This document shows positions 15,741-23,729 of a stretch of 64,000 bases of DNA, one piece after another. The position numbers and the translations under genes were made by a program. Source of the stretch: Rathayibacter caricis DSM 15933. GTDB taxonomy: Bacteria; Actinomycetota; Actinomycetes; Actinomycetales; Microbacteriaceae. Each line of letters opens with the position of its first letter. The first letter of the stretch is position 1. The stretch is from assembly GCF_003044275.1 (NCBI RefSeq), contig NZ_PZPL01000001.1:2790001-2854000 (forward strand). Direction: 5' to 3'. The notes under the pieces were generated by a model that worked only from the letters and a program-made list of their open reading frames with translations, was not told the origin of the DNA and searched no databases.

Positions 15741-16448
15741 TCAGGCCGCGGCCTTCTCGGGCGCCGGAGCGTGCTTCACGTGCGCGACGAGGTGGCCGAA
15801 GAGCGAGGCGATCAGGGTGATCGCGGCCGCGATCGCGAGGCCGAGCCAGAGGCCGACGTTCAGGGCCAGCGCGCCAACTCCGGCTCCGGCCCCGATCAGC
15901 ACGACGGCCGCGAGGCGGCGGAACCAGGGCTGGCCCTTGCCGCTGCCGAGCCACGAGTCGGCCGCGAGCCCGGTGATGGTCGACGTGACGACGACGGTGG
16001 TGACGTCCTTCACGGCGATGTGGCGGGCGGTCGCCGCCTGCAGACCCATGGCGAGGCCGAGGATCCCGGTGACGGTGAGCGCGAGCGGCTCCTGGTGCTC
16101 GGGGACGACGCCGAGGACGATCGCGAGGACGGCCATCAGCAGGCCGACGACGGTGAAGAGCCAGGTGGAGCGGGTGGTCCAGCCCGTCTTCACGGGGCGC
16201 AGCACGCGGCCGCCGAGCGCGGCGCCGAGCATGAAGCCGACGAGCGCGATGATCGGGCCGACGACGGGCAGGTCGTCGGCGCCGGCCAGGGCCATGCCGA
16301 GGATCACGACGTTGCCGGTCATGTTGCCGGTGAAGACGCGGTCGAGGCCGAGGTAGCCGACGGCGTCGATGATGCCGGTCGAGAAGGTCAAGGCGAGCAT
16401 GAGGCCGAGGTGGACGTTGTCGGTGCGCGTGCGCAGGCGTCGGAACAC
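15741..16448 (-). CDS. YoaK/DUF1275 family membrane protein
   Basis: 235 residues with six hydrophobic segments. DUF1275 hallmarks are FSTGIIDAVGYLGLDRVFTGNMTGNVVILG near the N-terminus and GLAMGLQAATARHIAVKDVTTVVVTSTITGLAAD in the middle. The family is usually listed as putative transporters without known substrate. Start GTG 16448 is preceded by AGGAC at suitable distance; the frame is open far upstream but has no better start. It is transcribed away from the formamidase-like gene, with inverted repeat B between them. Confidence 0.8.
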   Translation of the reverse strand: MFRRLRTRTDNVHLGLMLALTFSTGIIDAVGYLGLDRVFTGNMTGNVVILGMALAGADDLPVVGPIIALVGFMLGAALGGRVLRPVKTGWTTRSTWLFTVVGLLMAVLAIVLGVVPEHQEPLALTVTGILGLAMGLQAATARHIAVKDVTTVVVTSTITGLAADSWLGSGKGQPWFRRLAAVVLIGAGAGVGALALNVGLWLGLAIAAAITLIASLFGHLVAHVKHAPAPEKAAA

Positions 16449-16481
16449 GGGGGTCCTGTCGTCGGAGGGAGGGGAGGCGCC

Positions 16482-16542
16482 CGCGAGACGCCACGTCGGC
16501 ACGCTCGCACCGGCGTGTCTCGTGCGGGAGTGCCGTCTCGCG
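16482..16542. repeat. Dispersed inverted repeat, copy B
   Basis: Arms CGCGAGACGCCACGTCGGCA... (16482-16503) and the complementary 16521-16542 share the sequence of copies A and C. This copy lies between divergent genes, so it cannot be explained only as a terminator. Confidence 0.65.
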
Positions 16543-16586
16543 GGGTGGAGCAGGGGCTGAGCTCCGCCGATCCTGCCACGGATGCG

Positions 16587-16618
16587 CGCGAAGAGACGAA
16601 ACACGGCTTCGGTACTGT
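16587..16618 (+). promoter_or_regulatory. Promoter with a half GlnR-like box before the formamidase-like gene
   Basis: GAAAC at 16598-16602 is followed after exactly 10 nt by TACTGT (16613-16618), a good -10 box. The pentamer expected 11 bp upstream is degenerate (CGCGA). The geometry equals that of the complete boxes at 5711, 19293 and 31497. Confidence 0.4.
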
Positions 16619-16661
16619 CGGACGGTCGCGGGAGGCTCCCGCGCAGGAAGGCGGGCGGCGC

Positions 16662-17753
16662 ATGCGGCTGGCGGAGTGGGCGGTGCAGCCCGGTGAGTCG
16701 ATCCCGGAGGGCGTGGAGTACCTGCCCGCGAGCCCCGACTCGGTGCTCTGGGGGCGGCTGCCCTGCGCGAGCGACCGCGCGGTGCTGAGCATCGACTCCG
16801 GTACCGAGGTCGTCATCGACACCCTCAGCCACGAGGGCGTGCTGGAGGATCAAGGCCGCGATCCGGTCGCGTTCTTCGGTCGGCACGGCGTCGCTCCCGA
16901 GGGCGTGCTGCGCGACGCGATCGCGCTCGCCGCCTCCGGTCCGTTCCGCGACGCGGAGGTCGACGGTCCGCACGTCGTCACGGGTCCCATCGCCGTCCGG
17001 GGCGCGCGGCCCGGCGACCTGCTGCGGATGACCCTCCTCGAGGCCGAGCCGCGGGTGCCGTACGGCGTGATCTCGAACCGGCACGGGCGCGGCGCGCTGC
17101 CGGGGGAGTACCCGCTCGCGGCGGGGCCCTTCAGCGCCTTCGCGCACGTCGAGGACGCAGCGGACGGCGTCCGCCGCGGAGTGCTGCCGCTGGTAACGGG
17201 AGGCGAGCGCTCGGCGCGCTTCGAGCTGCACCCGTTCCTCGGGATCATGGGCGTCGCGGTCGCGGGCGACGAGCGCCCCCACTCCGTGCCGCCCGGCCCG
17301 CACGGCGGCAACATCGACATCTCGCTGCTCACCGCAGGGACGAGCCTCTACCTGCCGGTGCAGGTGCCGGAGGCGCTCGCGTACGTCGGCGACCCGCACT
17401 TCGCGCAGGGCGACGGCGAGGTCGCGCTGACGGCGATGGAGGCGAGTCTCCGCGTCCGGGTCCGGTTCGAGGTGGTGCGGCGCGCCGACGCGCTCGAGGC
17501 GTTCGGCGAGCTCGTCGGGCCGCTGGGCGAGACGAGCGAGTTCCTGGTGCCCACCGGGATGGACGCCGACCTCGACATCGCCGTGCAGAACTGCGTGCGC
17601 GCGGCCATCGCGCTGCTGCAGGCGCGCTACGGGATGGACGCGAGCCTCGCCTACGCGTACCTCAGCGCCGCGACCGACTTCAACATCTCGCAGGTCGTCG
17701 ACCTCGTGAAGGGCGTGCACGCCCGCGTGCGGACGGCGGACTTCGATGTCTGA
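16662..17753 (+). CDS. Acetamidase/formamidase family protein
   Basis: 363 residues of the FmdA_AmdA family, amidohydrolases releasing ammonia from short amides such as formamide. Recognisable parts are VLSIDSGTEVVIDT, GPIAVRGARPGDLLRMTLLE, HPFLGIMGVAVAG followed by a PPGPHGGNIDI block, and DPHFAQGDGEVALTAMEA. The reader of the pathway should note its overlap (8 nt) with an oxalurate-hydrolase-like gene: the natural substrate may be an amide from ureide breakdown, for example oxamate, but that is inference. GGAAGGCGGGCGG precedes ATG 16662. Confidence 0.8.
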   Translation: MRLAEWAVQPGESIPEGVEYLPASPDSVLWGRLPCASDRAVLSIDSGTEVVIDTLSHEGVLEDQGRDPVAFFGRHGVAPEGVLRDAIALAASGPFRDAEVDGPHVVTGPIAVRGARPGDLLRMTLLEAEPRVPYGVISNRHGRGALPGEYPLAAGPFSAFAHVEDAADGVRRGVLPLVTGGERSARFELHPFLGIMGVAVAGDERPHSVPPGPHGGNIDISLLTAGTSLYLPVQVPEALAYVGDPHFAQGDGEVALTAMEASLRVRVRFEVVRRADALEAFGELVGPLGETSEFLVPTGMDADLDIAVQNCVRAAIALLQARYGMDASLAYAYLSAATDFNISQVVDLVKGVHARVRTADFDV

Positions 17754-19305
17754 CCCGCGCGTGACCTCGCTCGAGGGCGAGCTTCCGGACGGCCTCGTCG
17801 ACGCGGTCCTCGCCTACGAGGCCGCACTCTCGGCCGACGACGTGCCGGCGCTCGCCGACGCGTTCGTCCGCGCCCCGACGACGCTCCGGGGCGACGCCTC
17901 GGGGCTGCTGGTCGGCCACGACGCGATCACCGGCTTCCGCGGACGGCGCGGCGGGACTCCTCCGCGCGGCCTGGCCGAGCTGCACGTGCGGGCGGTGGAC
18001 GCCGGCACCGCGCTGGTCGTCACGGTGAACACGCCGTCCCGCGGCGGGCGCGGTCTCGTCACGCAGCTGTGGTCGCTCGACGATGGCGTCTGGCGGGTGC
18101 GCGCCGCGCAGGTGCAGGCGCCCGCGCCGGCCCTTGATGTGCGGGTCTGGCGGGTCGTCGGTGCGCCGCTGGTGCCTCCGACCGGCTCGGGCGAGCTGGA
18201 CGGGCTCGAGATCGCGGTGAAGGACCTCTTCGCGATCGAGGGGCAGCGGATCGGGGCCGGCGTGCCCGCGCACCTCGCCGAGGCCGCGATCGAGACCGGG
18301 ACGGCTCCGGCCGTGGCGGACCTGCTCGAGGCGGGGGCGTCCGTCCGCGGTCTCGCGCAGACGGACGAGTTCGCGTACAGCATCGCGGGCCGCAACTCCG
18401 GCTACGGGACGCCGCCGAATCCGGCCGTGCCGGGCGCGATCCCCGGCGGCTCCTCGAGCGGACCGGCGACCGCCGTCTCGCTCGGGCAGGCCTCCGTCGG
18501 GCTCGCGACCGACACGGCGGGCTCGATCCGCGTGCCCGCCTCGTACCAGGGGCTCTGGGGACTGCGGACGACGCACGGCGCCGTGCCCGCGGCGGGGCTG
18601 CTGCCGCTGGCGCCGAGCTTCGACACCGTCGGCTGGCTGACGCGGGACGTCCTGACTCTGCAGCGCGTCGCGCGGGTCGGGCTCGCGCGAGCCGAGCAGC
18701 GCGTGGCGGGCCGCGGAGTCGTGACGGCGCCGGGCCTGCTCACGGCGGCCGATCCGGCGGTACAGGAGGCGTTCGCGCGCCGCGTCGAGGCGCTGGTCGC
18801 CGACGGCGCGCTGGAGGAGCCCGAGAGCGTCGTCCTGCCGCCCGTGGCCGAGATGTTCGCCGACTTCCGCACCGTGCAGGCGGCGGAGGCGTGGGCCGCC
18901 GACGGCGAGTGGGTCTCGGCGCATCCGGGTGCCCTGGCTCCGGACGTGCAGGGGCGCTTCGATGCGGCGTCCCGGCTGGATGCGGCGACGGTCGCCGCCG
19001 CGCGGGAGCGCCTCGACGGCTACCGCTCCGCCCTCGACTCGGCTCTCGGTGACCGGGTGCTGCTCCTCCCGTCCGCCTCCTCGCCCGCCCCACCGCTGGA
19101 CGCCTCGGCGGAGCGGATCGACGCGGTGCGCACGGCGACGCTGAGCATGACCTGCGTCGCGGGGATCGGCGGCTACCCGGCTCTGTCGGCGCCGCTGCTC
19201 TCGGTCGCCGGCGCTCCGGTGGGACTGTGCCTGGTCGGCCCGCGCGGCGCGGACCTCGCCCTCCTCGAGAGGGCGGCCGCGTTCGGCTCCCCGAAACACG
19301 GGTGA
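17746..19305 (+). CDS. Fusion: AtzH/HpxZ-like domain + AtzE/HpxY-like amidase (putative oxalurate amidohydrolase)
   Basis: 519 residues. Residues 1 to about 135 form an NTF2-like AtzH/DUF3225 domain (VLAYEAALSADDVPALADAF, TLRGDASGLLVGHDAI, WRVRAAQVQ); Tyr24 and Arg48 lie where I recall the AtzH Tyr/Arg pair. Residues from about 140 form an amidase-signature enzyme with Lys159 (IAVKDLF), cis-Ser236 (GGSSSG) and nucleophile Ser260 (TDTAGSIRVP), 24 residues apart as in FAAH and GatA. In Klebsiella the separate HpxY and HpxZ belong to the oxalurate-degrading set. pucG, which makes oxalurate, starts 66 nt downstream, so oxalurate is the likely substrate. No AtzG/HpxX-like small subunit is seen. 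Confidence 0.75.
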   Translation: MSDPRVTSLEGELPDGLVDAVLAYEAALSADDVPALADAFVRAPTTLRGDASGLLVGHDAITGFRGRRGGTPPRGLAELHVRAVDAGTALVVTVNTPSRGGRGLVTQLWSLDDGVWRVRAAQVQAPAPALDVRVWRVVGAPLVPPTGSGELDGLEIAVKDLFAIEGQRIGAGVPAHLAEAAIETGTAPAVADLLEAGASVRGLAQTDEFAYSIAGRNSGYGTPPNPAVPGAIPGGSSSGPATAVSLGQASVGLATDTAGSIRVPASYQGLWGLRTTHGAVPAAGLLPLAPSFDTVGWLTRDVLTLQRVARVGLARAEQRVAGRGVVTAPGLLTAADPAVQEAFARRVEALVADGALEEPESVVLPPVAEMFADFRTVQAAEAWAADGEWVSAHPGALAPDVQGRFDAASRLDAATVAAARERLDGYRSALDSALGDRVLLLPSASSPAPPLDASAERIDAVRTATLSMTCVAGIGGYPALSAPLLSVAGAPVGLCLVGPRGADLALLERAAAFGSPKHG

Positions 19306-19324
19306 AACGTCTGTTCCGTAGAAT
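19293..19324 (+). promoter_or_regulatory. GlnR-like box and promoter of the pucG-allC operon
   Basis: GAAAC-ACGGGT-GAAAC at 19293-19308, then 10 nt, then TAGAAT at 19319-19324 (-10). The box overlaps the last codons of the upstream amidase gene. Transcription would start near 19331, about 40 nt before the pucG GTG. Confidence 0.6.
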
Positions 19325-19371
19325 GACCGGTTGAAACAGGTCTTCCGCCTGCGTTCCCCGTCCGTGAAGAG

Positions 19372-20625
19372 GTGGTTCCCATTCCGACCGCGCCCGCGAT
19401 CTCGACGTTCCTGCCGATCGACCCGCCCCCGCGGCTCCTGATGGGCCCCGGTCCGATCAACGCGGACCCCCGCGTGCTGCGCGCCATGTCGGCGCAGCTG
19501 GTCGGCCAGTACGACCCCTCCATGACCGCCTACATGACCGAGACGCAGGAGCTCTACCGCCGCGTCTTCGTCACGGAGAACGAGAAGACGATGCTCGTCG
19601 ACGGCACCAGCCGCGCGGGCATCGAGGCCGCCCTCGTCTCGATGCTCGAGCCGGGCGACCGCGTGCTCGTGCCGGTCTTCGGCAGGTTCGGCCACCTCCT
19701 CCGCGAGATCGCCGAGCGCTGCGGCGCCGAGGTGCACGTGATCGAGGCGGAGTGGGGGCAGGTGTTCCCCGTGTCGGTGATCGCCGAGGCGATCGAGAGG
19801 GTCCGCCCGAAGGTGCTCGCGGTCGTGCACGGAGACACCTCCACGACGATGGCGCAGCCGCTCGAGGAGCTCGGCGCGATCTGCGAGAAGCACGGCGTGC
19901 TCTTCTACACCGACGTCACCGCGTCCCTCGCCGGCAACTCGTTCGGCGCCGACGAGCTGGGGCTCGACGCCGTCTCGGCGGGGCTGCAGAAGTGCCTCGG
20001 CGGCCCCTCCGGCTCGGCGCCCGTGACCTTCTCGGAGCGGGCCGTCGCCGTGATCGAGTCGCGCAAGAGCATCGAGGCGGGCATCCGCGACGAGGGCGAC
20101 GCGGTCAGCGCGCACCCCGTCCGCTCCAACTACTTCGACCTCGGCATGGTCTTCGACTACTGGGGTCCGCGCCGGCTGAACCACCACACCGAGGCGACCA
20201 CGATGCTCTACGGCGCGCGCGAGTGCGCCCGGATCATCGTCGAGGAGGGCCTCGAGAACACGATCGCCCGGCACCGGCTGCACGGAGCGGCGATGCTCGC
20301 CGGCGTGCAGGGCCTCGGGCTCGAGGTGTTCGGCGACGTCGCGCACAAGATGAGCAACGTCGTCGCGGTCCGGATCCCGGACGGCGTGAACGGCGACGCT
20401 GTGCGCGGCGCGATGCTCGAGGACTTCGGCATCGAGATCGGCACGTCGTTCGGGCCGCTGCACGGCAAGGTCTGGCGCATCGGCACCATGGGCTACAACG
20501 CCCGCACCGACACGGTCCTGACCACGCTCGCCGCGCTCGAGGCGGTCCTCCGACGCGCGGGCGCCTCCGTCTCTCCGGGCGGCGGGGTGGACGGCGCCTA
20601 CGGCGTCTACGGGAGCGCGGCGTGA
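19372..20625 (+). CDS. pucG: (S)-ureidoglycine-glyoxylate aminotransferase
   Basis: 417-residue class V PLP aminotransferase. MGPGPINADPRVL at the start, Asp181 in FYTDVTASLAG and the PLP lysine Lys207 in SAGLQKCLGGPSG place it in the alanine/serine-glyoxylate aminotransferase group. The gene downstream is allantoate amidohydrolase, whose product is ureidoglycine, so the PucG-type reaction (ureidoglycine + glyoxylate to oxalurate + glycine) is the best assignment over plain alanine-glyoxylate transaminase. GTG 19372 with overlapping AAGAGG is the only reasonable start. The last four nt overlap allC. Confidence 0.8.
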   Translation: MVPIPTAPAISTFLPIDPPPRLLMGPGPINADPRVLRAMSAQLVGQYDPSMTAYMTETQELYRRVFVTENEKTMLVDGTSRAGIEAALVSMLEPGDRVLVPVFGRFGHLLREIAERCGAEVHVIEAEWGQVFPVSVIAEAIERVRPKVLAVVHGDTSTTMAQPLEELGAICEKHGVLFYTDVTASLAGNSFGADELGLDAVSAGLQKCLGGPSGSAPVTFSERAVAVIESRKSIEAGIRDEGDAVSAHPVRSNYFDLGMVFDYWGPRRLNHHTEATTMLYGARECARIIVEEGLENTIARHRLHGAAMLAGVQGLGLEVFGDVAHKMSNVVAVRIPDGVNGDAVRGAMLEDFGIEIGTSFGPLHGKVWRIGTMGYNARTDTVLTTLAALEAVLRRAGASVSPGGGVDGAYGVYGSAA

Positions 20626-21857
20626 GCGCCGTCGACGCCGCCCTGATCATGGAGCGCTGCGATCTGCTCGCGGCGGTCTCGAGCACGCGCGGGGCGATCG
20701 AGCGCGTCTACCTCTCTCCGGAGCACGCCCGTGTCAACGCGATGGCGGCCGCCTGGATGGAGGAGGCGGGCATGCGGACGTGGCAGGACGCCGCCGGCAA
20801 CCAGTGCGGCCGCTACGAGGGCGCGAGCGCGGGGCAGCCCGCGCTGATGCTCGGGTCCCACCTCGACACGGTGATCGACGCGGGACGCTACGACGGGATC
20901 CTGGGCGTGATGCTCGCGATCGGAGTCGTCTCGCGGCTGAACGCCGCCGGCGTCCGCCTGCCGTTCGCGATCGAGGTCGTGGCGTTCGGCGACGAGGAGG
21001 GCACCCGCTTCGGCACCGCCCTGCTCGGATCGCGCGCTGTCGCCGGCACCTGGGACGAGCACTGGTGGGAGCTCGAGGACGCGCAGGGCACCACGCTCGT
21101 CGAGGCGTTCCACGAGTTCGGGCTCGACCCCTCCCGCATCTCGACCGCCGCCCGGGCGGCCGACGACCTGCTCGGCTACCTCGAGGCGCACATCGAGCAG
21201 GGCCCGTACCTCGAGGAGGCCGACCGCGCCCTCGGCGTCGTCTCCTCCATCGCCGGCGCCCGGCGGTTCGCCCTCACGCTCACCGGCAAGGCCGGTCACG
21301 CGGGCGGAGTGCCGTTCGACCGCCGCCGCGACGCGCTCACGGGGGCTGCGGAGGCGGTGCTCGCGGTCGAGCGGATCGCCCGCGACAACGGCTGCATCGC
21401 GACGGTCGGGCGCCTCGAGGCGTTCCCCGGCGCGGTCAACGTGATCCCGGGGCGGGTCGAGTTCAGCCTCGATCTGCGCGCCGAGTTCGACGACGTGCGC
21501 GACCGCGTCTGGGACGAGATCCAGCACGCGATGTCCGAGACGGCGCGCCGCCGACGCCTCTCTCTGACCGTCGAGGAGACCCACGGCGCCCCCGCCGTCG
21601 TCGCCTCCGACCGGCTGCAGGACGTGATCCGCGAGGGCATCCGCGCGACCGGCGACGAGGAGCCGATGGTGCTCTTCTCGAAGGCCGGTCACGATGCGAT
21701 GGCGATCGCCGAGCTCACTGAGTACGCGATGCTCTTCCTCCGCTGCGAGGGAGGCGTCAGCCACCACCCGGAGGAGAACGTCACCGAGGCCGACGTGGCC
21801 GTGGCACTGGACGCCTTCGAGGCGGCGGTGCACGCCTTCGCGAGGTCGCGCGCGTGA
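20622..21857 (+). CDS. allC: Allantoate amidohydrolase
   Basis: 411-residue M20/M28-type metallo-amidohydrolase. Zinc ligands are in GSHLDTVIDAGRYDG and GDEEGTRFGTALLGSR, and HIEQGPYLE and GKAGHAGGVPFDRRRDA mark the dimerisation lid. AllC hydrolyses allantoate to ureidoglycine, CO2 and ammonia. Relatives act on N-carbamoyl amino acids, but the neighbours (pucG, allB, uricase) support allantoate. Start GTG 20622 overlaps the pucG stop, and its stop overlaps the RpiR-type regulator gene. Confidence 0.88.
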   Translation: MSAVDAALIMERCDLLAAVSSTRGAIERVYLSPEHARVNAMAAAWMEEAGMRTWQDAAGNQCGRYEGASAGQPALMLGSHLDTVIDAGRYDGILGVMLAIGVVSRLNAAGVRLPFAIEVVAFGDEEGTRFGTALLGSRAVAGTWDEHWWELEDAQGTTLVEAFHEFGLDPSRISTAARAADDLLGYLEAHIEQGPYLEEADRALGVVSSIAGARRFALTLTGKAGHAGGVPFDRRRDALTGAAEAVLAVERIARDNGCIATVGRLEAFPGAVNVIPGRVEFSLDLRAEFDDVRDRVWDEIQHAMSETARRRRLSLTVEETHGAPAVVASDRLQDVIREGIRATGDEEPMVLFSKAGHDAMAIAELTEYAMLFLRCEGGVSHHPEENVTEADVAVALDAFEAAVHAFARSRA

Positions 21858-22720
21858 CCGGGGCCGCCCCCTCCGATGCCGAGGCGCCGCCCAGCATCGG
21901 GCACCGCATCGACGCGGGCTACGCTTCGCTCTCGCGGCAGGAGCAGCGGGCGGCCGATTTCATCCTCGACCACCTCGGCGACCTGGCGATCTACACGGCG
22001 ACCGAGCTCGCGCAGCACAGCGGAGTGTCCAAGGCCACGGTGTCGCGGCTGTTCCGGCGCCTCGGGTTCTCGAACTCGCAGGAGGTGCGCGAGCACGCCC
22101 GCGCGCTGCGCAGCTCGGGAGTCCCAGTCGGCCCCGCCTCGACCGCCGGCGACCCAATCGCCGCGCACCTCGAGAGCGAGCGCGCCAATCTGCAGCGGCT
22201 CGCCGCGGCGCTCGGCGACGGACGGCTGGACGCCGCCGTGCGCCTCGTCTCGGACGCCCGCGAGGTCGTGGTCGTCGGGATGCGCAACAGCTACCCGGTG
22301 GCGCTGCACCTGCGCCAGCAGCTCGCCCAGGCCCGCGCCCGCGTCCGAGTGGCGCCGCAGCCCGGTCAGTCGCTCGGCGAGGAGGTCGTGGGGCTCGGCG
22401 CCGAGGACGTCGTCGTGCTGGTCGGCTTCCGCCGGCGCCCCTCCTCCTTCGCCGCGCTCCTCGACGTGCTCGCCGCGCGCGGGGTGCCGGTCGTGCTGCT
22501 CGCCGACGCCCAGGCCCGCCGGTTCGCCGACCGGGCGGCGGTCTGGCTCGAGTGCCCCGTCGACAGCGACTCGGCGTTCGACAGCTACGCCGCGGCGATG
22601 AGCGCCGTCGCACTACTCGCCTCGGGGGTGCTCGGGGCGCGTCCGCGGGACGCCCGCGAGCGGATCGCCGGGATCAGCACCGTTTACGCGGAGCTCTCCG
22701 AGATCGAGGACCGGGCGTGA
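21854..22720 (+). CDS. MurR/RpiR-family transcriptional regulator
   Basis: 288 residues: an N-terminal HTH_6 domain (LSRQEQRAADFILDHLGDLAIYTATELAQHSGVSKATVSRLFRRLGF) to about 80, then a SIS sugar-isomerase-like ligand domain (REVVVVGMRNSYPVALHLRQQL ... VVLVGFRRRPSS). RpiR proteins usually sense phosphosugars; here, inside a ureide operon, it probably responds to a pathway intermediate. GTG 21854 overlaps allC and its stop overlaps the SufU-like gene, so it is co-transcribed with pucG. Confidence 0.85.
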   Translation: MTGAAPSDAEAPPSIGHRIDAGYASLSRQEQRAADFILDHLGDLAIYTATELAQHSGVSKATVSRLFRRLGFSNSQEVREHARALRSSGVPVGPASTAGDPIAAHLESERANLQRLAAALGDGRLDAAVRLVSDAREVVVVGMRNSYPVALHLRQQLAQARARVRVAPQPGQSLGEEVVGLGAEDVVVLVGFRRRPSSFAALLDVLAARGVPVVLLADAQARRFADRAAVWLECPVDSDSAFDSYAAAMSAVALLASGVLGARPRDARERIAGISTVYAELSEIEDRA

Positions 22721-23145
22721 ACGCGGTCGAGGCCGCCGATCTGATCCGGCTGCACGCCCGGCACCCGGTGGGGCGGGCCGCCGAGGACGCGTCCGAGGAC
22801 GTGCTCGGACGCGTCGAGCTGCTCACGCCGACCTGCGGCGACCGGCTCGCGCTGCGCGTCGTCCGCGTCGACGGCGGTCTGTCGCTCCGCTGGACGGGGC
22901 GGGGCTGCGAGCTGTCGCAGGGCTCCGCGTCGATGCTCGTCGACGAGCTCGACGGTCTCGGGGCGGAGGCGCTGGCCGGTCGCGTCGGCGCGCTCCTGAT
23001 CTCGATGAGCCTGCGGGTCGCGGATCCGATGCTCGGCGACGAGGCGGCCCTGCTCGCGGTGGCCGCGAATCCGGTGCGCTCGGTCTGCGCCACGCTGGCC
23101 TGGCGCGCCCTGCGCGACGCCCTCGCTCAGGCGGGGCCGTCGTGA
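22717..23145 (+). CDS. SufU/NifU-N-like iron-sulfur scaffold protein, orphan
   Basis: 142 residues. The ligand set of SufU is present in order: Cys40 and Asp42 in LTPTCGDRLAL, Cys64 in GRGCELSQGSASML and Cys124 in SVCATLAWRAL, matching Cys41/Asp43/Cys66/Cys128 of Bacillus SufU. The usual N-terminal YRxxIxDHYxxPRN motif is replaced by LIRLHARHPVGRAAED. SufU accepts sulfur from SufS for FeS assembly, but no sufBCDS gene is near. Its place at the end of the pucG operon, against a MocA-like gene and in the same block as a FeS/Mo xanthine dehydrogenase, suggests a dedicated cofactor role. Family assignment is firm; function is inference. Confidence 0.75.
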   Translation: MNAVEAADLIRLHARHPVGRAAEDASEDVLGRVELLTPTCGDRLALRVVRVDGGLSLRWTGRGCELSQGSASMLVDELDGLGAEALAGRVGALLISMSLRVADPMLGDEAALLAVAANPVRSVCATLAWRALRDALAQAGPS

Positions 23146-23687
23146 TCGCGGCCGTCGGCGAGGTCGCCGCACTCGACGGCCAGCGCCCCGTGCTCCTCGA
23201 GGTGGTCGCGCGCGCCGGAGTCGCCGTGGACCTCCGCGCGGATCGCCGCCCAGTGCGCGCGTCCTATCAGCACGGGATGACCGGGCCGGCCGTCGTGCAC
23301 GGCTCGAGCGAGGGCCTCCGGACCCGGGGGAGCCGCCGCGAGGACGCGCGCGCCGACCGCGGTGGGCTCCTCCGGCAGGTCCACGAGTGTCACCAGGGCG
23401 GCCTCGCCGGTCGCGGCCGCGAGTCCCGCGCGCAGCGACGCGGACATCCCGTCGGCCCAGTCCTCGGCGACCACGATCCCGGTCTCCGGAGGGACGAGAC
23501 GGCGCGCGTCGTCGGCTCCGGCCCCCAGGACCACCAGCACCCGGCCGCAGCCGACCGCCCGCAGCCGCCGCACGGCGAGCTCAACCCACGGAGTGCCGTC
23601 CGCACCCCGCCGCAGAGCCTTCGGGCCGCCCGCGCGACGCCCCGCGCCCGCCGCGAGGACGATCCCGGTGACGACGGCAGCATCCAT
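23127..23687 (-). CDS. MocA/MobA-like nucleotidyltransferase (molybdenum cofactor cytidylyltransferase type)
   Basis: 186 residues. The N-terminal NTP-binding motif GIVLAAGAGRRAGGPKAL and the metal-binding region LVTLVDLPEEPTAVG place it with MobA-like transferases, of which MocA makes the molybdopterin cytosine dinucleotide used by xanthine dehydrogenases. This fits the xdh genes and XdhC in the same block. ATG 23687 gives the conserved N-terminus. Its 3' end overlaps the SufU-like gene tail-to-tail by 19 nt, and it is divergent from uraD. Confidence 0.75.
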   Translation of the reverse strand: MDAAVVTGIVLAAGAGRRAGGPKALRRGADGTPWVELAVRRLRAVGCGRVLVVLGAGADDARRLVPPETGIVVAEDWADGMSASLRAGLAAATGEAALVTLVDLPEEPTAVGARVLAAAPPGPEALARAVHDGRPGHPVLIGRAHWAAIRAEVHGDSGARDHLEEHGALAVECGDLADGRDHDGPA

Positions 23688-23729
23688 CCCACCATCGTGC
23701 CCCACCCCGCCGCCCGACGAGGAGAGACC

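Noticed and set aside
17746..19305. Frameshift or assembly artefact joining two genes
   Set aside because: The frame is continuous, the linker near 130-145 is plausible, and no internal ribosome site plus start is seen at the domain border.
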